Below are positions 51,152-60,234 of a DNA stretch of 64,000 nucleotides, one piece after another (position 1 is the first letter of the stretch; each line of letters opens with the position of its first letter). The notes under the pieces were generated by a model, which searched no databases, was not told the DNA's origin, and worked only from the letters and a program-made list of their open reading frames with translations. This DNA comes from Terriglobia bacterium (lineage in GTDB: Bacteria; Acidobacteriota; Terriglobia; JAJPHL01): NCBI GenBank assembly GCA_021325275.1, contig JAJPHL010000045.1:1-64000 (forward strand), read 5' to 3'. Made by a program: the position numbers and the translations under genes.

Positions 51152-54100
51152 TCAATCGGACGCGGGATGAACCCGCCCCAGCGGATCGACCGATACCTTC
51201 CGGCAACCCAATTGCCGAAGTACATTTGGACGGGGCCGCCAGAAATCGTCGCCCATCTCCTTGACGATGCGAGCGTCGTTGATCCTTACCAGAGCAATCT
51301 GCTCGTTGCTGGCGATCGTCCGGACGCGATACAGTCCCGGCCGATCCCCACCGGAAATTTCCACTATATCGCCGCCCATCAGCGAAAACTTGAATTGATG
51401 CTGGCCATCTTCTCCATATCGGCGGCAAACGACTGGTTGCTTTTGGCGGCGCCGCTGGATCGCATCCAGCAGCGAAACAGGAAGGCCTTCCCATGCGACC
51501 TCCCGGCCCTGGCCGTCTAACCTCGCGAAAATCTCCACATGATGATTGTTGCCGGGCTGAACGTATCGCTCCCTGGGCCCCTGTCCCACCGATACCGGTT
51601 TCATCGGTTTGCGTACGCGCACCTTGCGAATGGGGATCTTTCGTCCGTCGCGCGCGAGCAAGTGGGGCAAACGTTCCCAATCTTCCGCCGGAAGCGAGGA
51701 AAGGGCGTTCAATTGGCCCAGATCCCCGCCCAGTTCCGCAAGCTTTTTCTCCACAGCCGCGCGGACCGCGGGATCGACAATGGCGGGAATGTCCTTGGCG
51801 CTCAACTTGCCGAGCGGCTTCCGGATGCTCACGTAGTCTTTGTTGCCGAGGCCATATTTATAAGGCTTGCTGTAGAGCGTCTCTTCATGGAGGGGCCCGC
51901 TCAGTTTATGGCTGGGACGGTGGGAGACGTTGAGGTTTTCAATGTGCGGGCGAACGGAATCGATAAAATCGCTCCACGGCCCTGGCAATCCCTTGAAAGG
52001 GCGATACGGCCTGCCGTCGGGCGGAACCTTCAAGCGAGCGGCCGCGTCGCTCATTGCCTTGATCACGGAGTTCGACGTAAGACCGACCACCACCGCGTCC
52101 ACGGAGTGGTGACGATGATCGTCGCGGCCCTTTCCTTCGCCATGACCAAGAATCGCTTCGAGACCCCAAACCTTGCGCAGCGTGGCGGTGACCGATCCAC
52201 TGCTCGCGAACACGCGCTGTCTTCCGTTGACGACCCGTCCGCCGTAAAGCTGCGCCAAGTAGTCGCCGGCAATCTTACTGGTACAGCGCGTATCGTTTAA
52301 CTGGCGGGCGGTGAATTCGCCGAGGAGCTTGTCGGCCAATGTTTCTTCCGGTGTCAGCAGGAAACGACGCAGTTTTTCCGGATTGTTGAACGAGCGCACA
52401 CGCGTTACGATTTCCGTCCACCGTTCCTCACCTGGATCGTAAAACGCCTCATACGGCGTCTGATTGTGCTTTCGGGCGTTCGCTTCATAGTGACAAAGCG
52501 TCTTGTTATTGAAGGAATCGTCGGGAAAGCGGCCGAGCGGCAGAATGTGTTCGACCTGAAACTCCGGCGCCTCAAAGAGTGTCTTGTGGCTGATGGGCTT
52601 TCCGGTATAAGGGCAAATCCAGCGACATTCGTCTGCCAGCATGATCTTCTCGATATCCGCTCGGCTGGGATGGGGATCGTTGGTTTCCTTTCGCAGCGCT
52701 ATCGCCGCGGCTTGGCGCCGCTGTTCGAGTTTCCGATTCCGAACCCAGATATCTTGCCGCTGTTTCCGATTCTTCTTCAGGTCGCGGGCCAGCTCGATCC
52801 GAACGGAATCCGGTTTGCCGTACGCGCGCACGATTGCGTTGACCACTTTTCGCAGTTCGCTCATGGCCCTTTGTACGGCGGGATTGCGCACGCTTCCACA
52901 CGGCGGCAAGCGATCTTTGGGCGCCTCTTTCTGTTTCGGATACGCCAGTTGGATTGCCTCGGTCAGGGAAAGCCCTTCCTCCAATAACGGAAGTAATCTC
53001 GCCAGGGCTCGCAAAGAGAACGCACAGTATCCCGGCTCCGCCGTCGATTCGCTCCAGGCGCGGGCGTGATCTTCATCCATGCCCCACTTTTCCCGCGCCT
53101 GTCGAAAAGCGTTCTCCCGGTCCTCTTCGCGGCGCCAATCCTCGACTGCTTCGACTTGCGCGGTGGGTGACACGCCTTCCCAACGGTCACTGAAGGCCGC
53201 GCGCATGTGCGAAGCGGTGCGGTTTCCGCGGCAGTTCTTTTCGCCGCCGCGCTCGAGATTAAACGCCACGCCTTTTTCCTTCGCTCCAATGAGTTTTCTG
53301 AGCGCCGAGAACTTCTGATCTCCATCGGTTTCCAGTTTGGCTAGGATTTGAGCGCGCTCCTCCGCCGACAATGGACGCTCAAAGCCCGAGAGGTCCCCCA
53401 GCCTCATGTTGTTCACGCGGTCCAAGACGCGAAATCGCTGAGCCGCAAGCGTGGCCCAGGGCGCTCGCTTCTGGGAGGGTTCAAGTTCGCACAAACCGAC
53501 CATTTTTTCGCCGTCCTGAATGGGGCGCTGGTCGAACAGCAATGTTTCGATACGCGTCCGAAGTTCGGCGGTGAGCAGGTCAGGCCGGTTTGCCGCTTGC
53601 TTCTCCCAAATCGCGGAAAATTCGGCCGTAAACATGCGGCGATCCGTCCAGCGCCCGCGGATACGGCGTACGTTGGGATTGAGGCGCGAAAAGTACTCAC
53701 CCAAACTGCGAGCGCCTCCCTCGGCGATCGCTTGTTGCAGTTCGGCGATTCCTTGCTTGACAGTGCCTTCGTCCTCATCCTTCTTTGGCGCCGCCTTTCG
53801 ATTGCTCTTGAAGCCGCGCCTTTGACAGAGATGAAAGATTACTCGACCGAGTTCGCGAGGGTCGACCGCCGTGTCCAGGCACCTGCGGCGGAGGAAATAG
53901 ACCAGAACATGTTCTTTGGCCAGAACGGCCGGGTCCGCAGCCATCGTCTTTTGCCATTCAGCCCAAAGCTCTCGGTCCAGTTGGTTGATGGTTTCATGAA
54001 TGGCGACGCTCTTATTTACGGGCTGCGAGCCGGGCGTCGGTGGCAATAGTCCATGCGACTGTAGGAGGGAAAAAAGGTCGCGTCGCCGCGCCGCGCGCCG

Positions 54101-54316
54101 GCGGGCTTGGCGACGCTGCAAGCGCGCCTCTCGCCGAACCTTGTTTCGAGATTCCTCCTGGCCGCGATCCATTTTGCCGTCTACGCCGGGATCGAAAACG
54201 CGAACGCCGGCCGACAAAATTCCATGCGGTCCACCGTCGACATGCTGAATCAAAGCCCAGCCAATCGAGGCAGAGCCGATATCGAGTCCCAAAACATAAT
54301 CTTTCGTGTCGATCAT
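51152..54316 (-). CDS. cas9: CRISPR-associated endonuclease Cas9, type II-C
   Basis: A 1054-residue RNA-guided DNA nuclease, the size of compact II-C enzymes. RuvC-I is YVLGLDIGSASIGWAL (Asp12). The Arg-rich bridge helix is RRQARRRAARRR (about 72-83). RuvC-II is VRIELARDLKKNRKQR (Glu508). HNH is QVEHILPLGRFPDDSFNN (His590), preceded by CPYTGKPI. RuvC-III is HHSVDAVVVGL (His736/737, Asp740). All catalytic residues are present. The start is the ATG at 54316 (MIDTKDYVLGLDIG) with GAGGAG upstream. The frame stays open to 54502, but that extension runs through the tracrRNA anti-repeat. A PAM-interacting C-terminal region follows RuvC-III; its specificity is not readable. Upstream CATAAT (54347-54352) is a possible -10. 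Confidence 0.97.
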   Translation of the reverse strand: MIDTKDYVLGLDIGSASIGWALIQHVDGGPHGILSAGVRVFDPGVDGKMDRGQEESRNKVRREARLQRRQARRRAARRRDLFSLLQSHGLLPPTPGSQPVNKSVAIHETINQLDRELWAEWQKTMAADPAVLAKEHVLVYFLRRRCLDTAVDPRELGRVIFHLCQRRGFKSNRKAAPKKDEDEGTVKQGIAELQQAIAEGGARSLGEYFSRLNPNVRRIRGRWTDRRMFTAEFSAIWEKQAANRPDLLTAELRTRIETLLFDQRPIQDGEKMVGLCELEPSQKRAPWATLAAQRFRVLDRVNNMRLGDLSGFERPLSAEERAQILAKLETDGDQKFSALRKLIGAKEKGVAFNLERGGEKNCRGNRTASHMRAAFSDRWEGVSPTAQVEAVEDWRREEDRENAFRQAREKWGMDEDHARAWSESTAEPGYCAFSLRALARLLPLLEEGLSLTEAIQLAYPKQKEAPKDRLPPCGSVRNPAVQRAMSELRKVVNAIVRAYGKPDSVRIELARDLKKNRKQRQDIWVRNRKLEQRRQAAAIALRKETNDPHPSRADIEKIMLADECRWICPYTGKPISHKTLFEAPEFQVEHILPLGRFPDDSFNNKTLCHYEANARKHNQTPYEAFYDPGEERWTEIVTRVRSFNNPEKLRRFLLTPEETLADKLLGEFTARQLNDTRCTSKIAGDYLAQLYGGRVVNGRQRVFASSGSVTATLRKVWGLEAILGHGEGKGRDDHRHHSVDAVVVGLTSNSVIKAMSDAAARLKVPPDGRPYRPFKGLPGPWSDFIDSVRPHIENLNVSHRPSHKLSGPLHEETLYSKPYKYGLGNKDYVSIRKPLGKLSAKDIPAIVDPAVRAAVEKKLAELGGDLGQLNALSSLPAEDWERLPHLLARDGRKIPIRKVRVRKPMKPVSVGQGPRERYVQPGNNHHVEIFARLDGQGREVAWEGLPVSLLDAIQRRRQKQPVVCRRYGEDGQHQFKFSLMGGDIVEISGGDRPGLYRVRTIASNEQIALVRINDARIVKEMGDDFWRPRPNVLRQLGCRKVSVDPLGRVHPASD

Positions 54317-54410
54317 TTGCTCCTCGTCGGCGTTGGAATGCCGCATATTATGGCACATTGACGTGAAGCGTTCGGTGCAAATTTCCCAGACCTTCGCCAG
54401 CGATTTCTTG

Positions 54411-54439
54411 TTGACACGTTGGTGGCGTTTCGCTAGAGT
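54411..54439 (+). promoter_or_regulatory. tracrRNA promoter
   Basis: Perfect -35 TTGACA (54411-54416), 17-nt spacer, -10 TAGAGT (54434-54439, 4 of 6 consensus). It reads away from cas9 and places the start at about 54446, right at the anti-repeat. Confidence 0.75.
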
Positions 54440-54445
54440 GAGCAG

Positions 54446-54556
54446 CGTGTACATGAGCGGCGATTGCTCGGCTAATCTCAGTAAGCTTTCGTCGTAAGGC
54501 AACGCTCAATGAGCGACCGCACGAAATGCCTCCTGAAAAGGAGGCATTTTTATTTG
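54446..54556 (+). ncRNA. tracrRNA
   Basis: Predicted ~110-nt RNA, plus strand, divergent from cas9. The anti-repeat (54447-54482) matches the reverse complement of the repeat, with one bulged G (54466), one A-C mismatch, and four C-to-T changes that leave G-U pairs. A nexus-like hairpin follows: GCTTT (54485-54489) with AAGGC (54496-54500). A small hairpin CGCTC-AAT-GAGCG (54503-54515) comes next. The 3' end is the intrinsic terminator at 54524-54555. This is the RNA that pairs with each crRNA repeat, recruits RNase III where needed, and loads Cas9. No ORF track can show it; the call rests on anti-repeat, promoter and terminator together. Confidence 0.9.
54524..54555 (+). terminator. intrinsic terminator of the tracrRNA
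   Basis: An 11-bp perfect stem (AAATGCCTCCT, 54524-54534, with 54539-54549), a GAAA tetraloop and a T-rich tail TTATTT (54550-54555) on the plus strand. On the minus strand the tail is weak, so it mainly ends the tracrRNA, although it could also serve the TPP-enzyme gene that ends at 54592. Confidence 0.85.
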
Positions 54557-54591
54557 ATTTAGAAAAGCGAGAACGACGCCCGAACGCCCGG

Positions 54592-56385
54592 TTATGCTCC
54601 GGCTTGTTTGCGGATTTCTTCGAAGCTCGCAGCAATCGGCGGATTCATTTCTTCGAGTGAATTCGAACGCATCTTGCCATCGGGCAAAAGTCGCGACGCG
54701 ACGACGGGCAAGATGCGCTGGTCGATCTGGCCCATCACTTCGCAGACCACCGGTCCCTTGATCGCCAGAATCTCCTGAATCCGCTGCTTGGCGACGCCAC
54801 GATTTTCCACGCGCGCGAAGCGCAATCCATAAGCCGCGGCGATTTTTTCGGTTTCCGGCAGGGTGACACCCGATCCCGGCGTCGAGCCGACGTAGAATCC
54901 CTTGAAGAAAGTCTCCTGTGTGCGTCTGATCGACCCGTAGCCGTCGTTGTTGATCACAAACAGCTTCACGTTGAACTGATGATGCGCCAGCGTCTGCAAT
55001 TCTTGAATATTGGTTTGCAGTGAGCCGTCGCCGATCACGGCGATCACATTTGTTTCGGGATGGGCCGCCGCCACGCCGAACGACGCCGGCAATGCCCAGC
55101 CCATTTCCGCGAACGATCCGGGATTCAAGTAGCGCTGCGTGCCCTTCACGCGAAACGCCTGGCCCAAGATCGGGTGCGGCTGTCCGGCGTCGGTGAGAAT
55201 CGTTTCGCCACCCGATAGAACGTCGGACATTACGTCGATGAATTCGTACAAGTTGACGCGGTCGCCCGGTTCGCCAAAAAGATGGCCGTCCTTCATCACG
55301 TTGTATTCGATTTTCCACTGGCGGCAGAGGTTGCGCCACGATTCGGGCACCGCGCCCGCGTAGCTTGCGCACATCGAAGCGAGGCGCGGCAGGTAATCGT
55401 GGATGTCCCAAGCATGTTTGAAATGCACACCGATTTTTTCGCGCTGCAACAGCGGGCGCTCCAAATCGATTTGGATTTTTTCGGCGCGCGGCGCGAACAT
55501 GTCGCCTTCGTACCCCACGGTTTGCACGTGCAAGCTGCATCCCATCGTGACAATCAAGTCCGCAGTCTGGACGGCGAAGTTTGCGGCCCGATGTGCCCGC
55601 GGTCCCGGATGGCCGACCCACAAGGGATGATCGAACGGCATCAGGTCTTTCGCCATTAAAGACGTCAGCACGGGAATTCCGAGGGTCTCGACAAATTTCA
55701 AGAACGCCGGTGTCTGCGACGCGCAACGCACGCCATGACCGGCGAGAATCAGTGGACGTTCCGCGCGTCCAATGCGATTGAGCAGCGCTGCCAATTCCTC
55801 TTCGTCCGCGCGTTTCGCCGACGGCGCGGGCGGAACGAACGCCTCGCTGTCCTCGGGATAGGCCGCGCCTTGCACGTCGAGCGGAATGTCGAGCAGCACG
55901 GGACCGGGACGTCCTTCGCGCGCCAGGTACAAGGCCTTCTCGAGGTGAAAACGCATGCGTTCCGGACTCTCGACAAACGCGGCATACTTGGTGACCGATT
56001 CAACAATCGGCACGATGTCCACTTCGAGAAATCCGTTTTGCCGCAATCCTTCGATGCCGCTAGCGCGCGCGGTGTCTTCGCGCTTGCATTGGCCCGTGAT
56101 GAAAAGAATCGGTACGGAATCCTGATACGCGCCGGCCAGTCCCGTGACGAGATTCGTTGAGCCGGGGCCGCTTGTCGCGAGGCACACGCCAAGTTTTTCA
56201 CTGCGGCGCGCGTATCCGTCGGCGCCCATCGCGCACGCCTGCTCGTGATGATTGCAGTAATAGCGCATGCGCGGCAGACGGCCGAAGGCGTCCATCAGAT
56301 GCATCATCATTCCGCCGGAAAGCATGAAGTAGCATTCCGCGCCGGTTTGCTCCACGGTTTGCGCGACGTAGTCGGCGATTCTCAT
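54592..56385 (-). CDS. thiamine-diphosphate-dependent enzyme, acetolactate-synthase-like
   Basis: A 597-residue protein of the AHAS/POX family. The N-terminal Pyr domain has the catalytic Glu in CNHHEQACAMGADGYAR (about 44-60) and SGPGSTNLVTGLAGAYQDSVP in two pieces around residue 75. The central domain is TPP_enzyme_M type. The C-terminal PP domain has the TPP motif GDGSLQTN, then NNDGYGSIRR (about 455-505). It lacks an adjacent small subunit (ilvN), so a carboligase or decarboxylase other than biosynthetic acetolactate synthase is possible. The start overlaps the stop of the pseudokinase gene as ATGA (56382-56385), implying coupled translation. Confidence 0.82.
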   Translation of the reverse strand: MRIADYVAQTVEQTGAECYFMLSGGMMMHLMDAFGRLPRMRYYCNHHEQACAMGADGYARRSEKLGVCLATSGPGSTNLVTGLAGAYQDSVPILFITGQCKREDTARASGIEGLRQNGFLEVDIVPIVESVTKYAAFVESPERMRFHLEKALYLAREGRPGPVLLDIPLDVQGAAYPEDSEAFVPPAPSAKRADEEELAALLNRIGRAERPLILAGHGVRCASQTPAFLKFVETLGIPVLTSLMAKDLMPFDHPLWVGHPGPRAHRAANFAVQTADLIVTMGCSLHVQTVGYEGDMFAPRAEKIQIDLERPLLQREKIGVHFKHAWDIHDYLPRLASMCASYAGAVPESWRNLCRQWKIEYNVMKDGHLFGEPGDRVNLYEFIDVMSDVLSGGETILTDAGQPHPILGQAFRVKGTQRYLNPGSFAEMGWALPASFGVAAAHPETNVIAVIGDGSLQTNIQELQTLAHHQFNVKLFVINNDGYGSIRRTQETFFKGFYVGSTPGSGVTLPETEKIAAAYGLRFARVENRGVAKQRIQEILAIKGPVVCEVMGQIDQRILPVVASRLLPDGKMRSNSLEEMNPPIAASFEEIRKQAGA

Positions 56386-58886
56386 AGGTGAACGGTTCCG
56401 GACTTGCTGGGCTTCGCGGTGGGTTCGGCCATGCCCAGCTTCTCGCGGATCAAACGCTGGCGGAACGGCGACGGCCAATCGAGCGGCGGAGGAAGGAACA
56501 ACGCGCGTCCCGTGATCAGCGCGCGCCGCAGGGCCGGACTATCGCCGGCGAGACCGCGCGCATACAGCAACCACGGCGCAGCTTCGCTCGGCATGTTCTT
56601 CAGCGCTTCGTTGGCGGCGGCATTGTCGTGGCGCAGCAGCGCCGAGTAGACGCGAACCATGCCGGTGAGCAGATCGCGCCGCGGTTGGCTGATCCAGGGA
56701 CGCAAGGCGAAATACTGCCGCAAGCTCTCTCTCGCGCCCGCATCGTCGTGCAGCGCGCCTTGCAGCCACGCCTGCGCGGGCAATTCGTCGCCGAGAAGTT
56801 TTTGCGTCTTCACCATCGCCAGCGCCCGCGCGACGTTGCCCGCGCCGTCGCTCTTATTGTCGATCGCGCTCAAAATCGCCACGTTCGCCAGACTCATCAA
56901 CATGCCGCCCGCGGCGATCGTGTTTCCGCCCAAGCCCAAGGCGTTCGCGCCGCGCAAATATCCTTCCATGGCCGCGGGGGCGTTGCCCATCGCTTCGGCC
57001 AAACGCGCTTGATAGAGCGGCGCGACGCGCTGTTCCTCGGCGGAAGCATGCGCCTCGTACTCGTTGAGCGCGGCGGCCGCGTCTTCGTACGATCCTTGAT
57101 CGGCGAGAATCAGCGCGATCTTTTGATACGAAGAATAGCCGCCGAAATCGGGTTTTTCCTCGAGAAGTTTGCGGAACACCGTCAGCGCTTCTTCGTTGCG
57201 GCCCAGGATGAAAAGCGTTTCCCCGCGCGTGTCGAACGCGTTGGTATCGCCCGGCTGAAGTTTGATGTAGCGATCGCTGGCGTTCTTACAGGCCGCCTCG
57301 TCGCCGGCCATCGCGGTGGCGTAGACCATTTGATTCAACAGCGAAAAATCGTCGGGATCGAGTTCCAAGCCTTGCTGGACGAGTTTCACGGCGTCCGATG
57401 GATTGTTCGACAGCGAGAGCAACAGCGACAACTCGTTGCGCGCCTCGGTGTCGCGCGGAAATGCGGCCAGCAAATTTTCGAGCGCATGGCGGCGTGCCAC
57501 GGGATCGCCGCCGAGCGCGGCGAAATCCAGCGGCAGGCGCAAGCGTTCGCGGCGCGGCAGATGATCTTGCAGTTTGGCGGTGATTGTCAGGTACTCGTAA
57601 CACTGGCGTGGTCCACCGGCGCGGCAGTACAACTCGGCCAAACGGAATTTCGCCAGTGCGAACGATGGATCGAGAATCGCCGCTTGCTCGTATTCCTTCA
57701 CCGCCGGTTGCACCGCGCCGTAGATCGCTTCCTCCGCGACCAAGTAATGATGCAGCGCTTCGGGATTTGAAGTGGCGAATTGCGACGTAACGGGCCATTG
57801 CGAGGGCGCGCGCGACCCGAGAATCGACCCGGCCACTTCTTTCACCGCCGCGTCCGCGAGTCGTGCGATGTCGTTGGCGTTCTCCGCGTACAGTTTGAAC
57901 TCAGAGCGCGTGCGGCCGCCCGCGGTGTCTTGAACGCGCAAATCCAACCTCAGGCGCGAGGGACCGTCGCGCAGCAACGCGCCGGTTACCGCGAGATCGG
58001 CGCCTGACTCTCGCGCGATATCCAGCGCGACGTGGTAATTCGCGAGTTGCCCGAGTTTTTGGTTGTTATGGATCAGCGCTTCCACTTGGCGTTCGAGCGA
58101 AATCACTTCGACGCCTTGGACCTGTTCTAACCCGGTGGTAATAATGTCAGGCAACCCGCGGGATAGCCATCCAAGCGAACGATCTTGCGAAAGATTGTTG
58201 ATCCACACCACCGTTACGGCGTGCCGCGACGCTCGCGCGCCTCCCGATCGCGCGCGACTCCACCACGCGGCGACGGCGGCGATCAAGAGAATCGCTGCGA
58301 CCACCAGCAAGTAGTTGCGATGTTCAGGCGGCGGATGTACAGCGACCGGAGCGTGCGCGCCGATTGCGTACAAGTCCGCGGAAAGCTCGCGCGCCGATTG
58401 GTAACTGCCGGCGAGTGCTCGCGAAACCACCGGGCGCAGCTCCTCGGGCAAGCGCGAAATGTCGGCGCCCTCGGCTGCGGTGTCGGCGGGCGACGGCGCG
58501 ACGGGCGCGGCGTGTCCTGTGGCGAGTTCGTACAGGATGCGGCCAACGGCCGCGAGGTCGGCTTGCGGATCGAATGTTTCCGACGGCTCCTGCGCGAATC
58601 CTACAATCAGCGCTTCGCCTTGTGGCGTGATTACGATGCTATCGGGCGTCAGCGATCCATGCGTGAGTCCTTGCTCGTGGTGCTCGGCGAGCGACGTCGC
58701 AAGGTCGATGGCGATGCGGCGGAATTGCGTGGCGCTGATGCCGGAGCCCGCGATGATTTCACGCAGTGTGCGGCAACCGGCCGGCAGTTGCAGCGGCAGC
58801 GGCGCCGGTTCGGGCGACGGCGTGATGTCCGCGGGCGTGTCGGCGTGCTCCGGAGTGTTTTCTGGGAGAGGCGTTTCGTCGCTCAT
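56382..58886 (-). CDS. membrane pseudokinase with TolB-like and TPR domains
   Basis: An 834-residue protein. Residues 35-125 resemble only the C-lobe of a Ser/Thr kinase. The HRDLKPEN position reads HGSLTPDSI (76-84) and DFG reads GFA (96-98), so catalytic Asp residues are missing; Gly-loop and Lys are absent too. A transmembrane helix follows at about 191-208 (YLLVVAAILLIAAVAAW). Next comes a TolB-N-like domain (about 225-360: SRGLPDIITTGLEQVQGVEV) and a long TPR array (about 385-780). Such kinase-TPR proteins are typical of Acidobacteria, but this one should not phosphorylate. It is translationally coupled to the TPP enzyme downstream. Confidence 0.8.
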   Translation of the reverse strand: MSDETPLPENTPEHADTPADITPSPEPAPLPLQLPAGCRTLREIIAGSGISATQFRRIAIDLATSLAEHHEQGLTHGSLTPDSIVITPQGEALIVGFAQEPSETFDPQADLAAVGRILYELATGHAAPVAPSPADTAAEGADISRLPEELRPVVSRALAGSYQSARELSADLYAIGAHAPVAVHPPPEHRNYLLVVAAILLIAAVAAWWSRARSGGARASRHAVTVVWINNLSQDRSLGWLSRGLPDIITTGLEQVQGVEVISLERQVEALIHNNQKLGQLANYHVALDIARESGADLAVTGALLRDGPSRLRLDLRVQDTAGGRTRSEFKLYAENANDIARLADAAVKEVAGSILGSRAPSQWPVTSQFATSNPEALHHYLVAEEAIYGAVQPAVKEYEQAAILDPSFALAKFRLAELYCRAGGPRQCYEYLTITAKLQDHLPRRERLRLPLDFAALGGDPVARRHALENLLAAFPRDTEARNELSLLLSLSNNPSDAVKLVQQGLELDPDDFSLLNQMVYATAMAGDEAACKNASDRYIKLQPGDTNAFDTRGETLFILGRNEEALTVFRKLLEEKPDFGGYSSYQKIALILADQGSYEDAAAALNEYEAHASAEEQRVAPLYQARLAEAMGNAPAAMEGYLRGANALGLGGNTIAAGGMLMSLANVAILSAIDNKSDGAGNVARALAMVKTQKLLGDELPAQAWLQGALHDDAGARESLRQYFALRPWISQPRRDLLTGMVRVYSALLRHDNAAANEALKNMPSEAAPWLLYARGLAGDSPALRRALITGRALFLPPPLDWPSPFRQRLIREKLGMAEPTAKPSKSGTVHL

Positions 58887-58947
58887 AGATGGGAGCGGTG
58901 GAAAAGTCCATCATATCATTCGGAGCAGGGAGCGACGGTGAGGGGAA

Positions 58948-59370
58948 CTACTTCAGGGCTTCGAATAAATCGGCATACTCCGCCGGGACGGATTCGTCTT
59001 TCTTCGCGACCGGTGGCTCGAGAGCCATTTCCAACTCGCGGCATTCGTGACAAATCAGACGGTGCGTCAACAGCCAACGCCCGATCAGCAGGTTTTCCCG
59101 CGACGCACAGACATTGCAGCGCAATTCGCTGAACAATTCGCGCACCGCCAGCGCGACGATTCCGGCGAGCAGCCAGATTTGCCAGTGTCCCCAGGGATCG
59201 GGGAGCAATCCGCTTACCGAAAAGCGTCGCGGGGTGAGATCGGTGTCGCAGGCCAGCAAATAGGCGCACACTCCCCACAGCGACAAGGCACCACGGAGCG
59301 CCCAGCGATTGATGCTGGCCACCAACTCGGTTCCCGAAATCCCTTTGCTTGGTACGACTATGATTCTCAT
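58948..59370 (-). CDS. membrane protein with C-terminal zinc-ribbon-like motif
   Basis: A 140-residue protein of unknown family. The start is the ATG at 59370; a TTG at 59388 in frame is an alternative. Two hydrophobic segments are seen (LRGALSLWGVCAYLLACD, WQIWLLAGIVALAVRELF). A Cys cluster (RCNVCASRENLL and LICHECRELE) could bind zinc in C-x2-C plus C-x2-C fashion. It is minus-strand, upstream of the pseudokinase gene with a 61-nt gap, possibly in the same transcription unit. Confidence 0.6.
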   Translation of the reverse strand: MRIIVVPSKGISGTELVASINRWALRGALSLWGVCAYLLACDTDLTPRRFSVSGLLPDPWGHWQIWLLAGIVALAVRELFSELRCNVCASRENLLIGRWLLTHRLICHECRELEMALEPPVAKKDESVPAEYADLFEALK

Positions 59371-59433
59371 CCTGAGCCCACTACTCAATTTGACGTACGA
59401 GACTGCCGGCAGGATTCATTGGCATAAGGCCCA

Positions 59434-60234
59434 TCAATATAAAGCCTTGGCAGCATCCGACCCGGCGCCACCGCGTAGGACCTTCAAACTATCTTTCAGT
59501 TGCCGGCTCAGCATGGCCATGTCCGAGGAAAAATTCAGCAGGCGGTAGCCCATCGCCGCGCATTCCAGCAGGCGTTTTTCGTCGCCCAAGTGAATGCCCG
59601 CGGCTACCGGACTTCCCGCACACGCCTGGGCGATTCGCTCCAGCGCTTCGCGGAATTTCGGACTCCCGAATTCTCCTGCTAGTCCTAGCGAAATCGAGAG
59701 GTCGTTGGGGCCAACCATGGTCGCGTCGATGCCGGGCACGCGCACCGTGTTCGGCAAATCGTCGATGGCCGCGCCGCTTTCCACTTGCACAATGACAATG
59801 GACTCCGCGTCGATGCGCGCCATCGCTTCGGGCGGCGAAAGCGTTTGGAAATCGGTGAGGATTCCGCGAATGCCAAAGCCGCGCTGTCCCGCGGGCGGAT
59901 ATTTTACCGCGTCCACCACGCGCCGCGCTTCCGCGGCCGAGTGAACGCGCGGGGCAACGATGCCCGCCGCGCCGCAATCGAGCGCGCGCGCGATCAGGTA
60001 ATACTCGTTCTGAGTCACGCGCACCAACGGCGCGAGATTCGCGCCGCGGCCCGCGCGGCACAGCGCTTCGATCTCGAGATATCCGGCCGGCGAATGCTCG
60101 GTGTCGATAATAAAGAAGTCCAGGCCCGCCACGGCCATCATCGGCACGAGTTCCGGCGAGAGACACTCCGTCAACATCGTTCCGAAGATCCGCTCTCCGG
60201 CGCGCAGTTTTTCTTTCACGCGGAATTGGGGCAT
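59434..60234 (-). CDS. HpcH/HpaI-family class II aldolase
   Basis: A 266-residue protein of the HpcH/HpaI aldolase/citrate lyase superfamily, which cleaves 2-keto-3-deoxy acids with divalent metal. Family motifs: FFIIDTEHSPAGY (about 40-52, base His), RGFGIRG, VIVQVESGAAIDDL (metal-ligand Glu) and MVGPNDLSISLGL (Asp). The substrate cannot be chosen between 4-hydroxy-2-oxo acids and rhamnonate-type sugars acids. The ATG overlaps the stop of the small secreted gene by one base (TAATG), implying coupling. Confidence 0.86.
   Translation of the reverse strand: MPQFRVKEKLRAGERIFGTMLTECLSPELVPMMAVAGLDFFIIDTEHSPAGYLEIEALCRAGRGANLAPLVRVTQNEYYLIARALDCGAAGIVAPRVHSAAEARRVVDAVKYPPAGQRGFGIRGILTDFQTLSPPEAMARIDAESIVIVQVESGAAIDDLPNTVRVPGIDATMVGPNDLSISLGLAGEFGSPKFREALERIAQACAGSPVAAGIHLGDEKRLLECAAMGYRLLNFSSDMAMLSRQLKDSLKVLRGGAGSDAAKALY

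Noticed and set aside
54317-54502. 62-codon N-terminal extension of cas9
   Set aside because: It runs through the tracrRNA promoter and anti-repeat, and its SPLMYT stretch is the same chance translation seen in the CRISPR repeats. The ATG at 54316 has a good RBS and begins the RuvC-I segment.
54348-54635. 95-codon minus-strand frame between cas9 and the TPP-enzyme gene
   Set aside because: It overlaps the tracrRNA and terminator and the real cas9 start; composition is that of a structured RNA read as protein.
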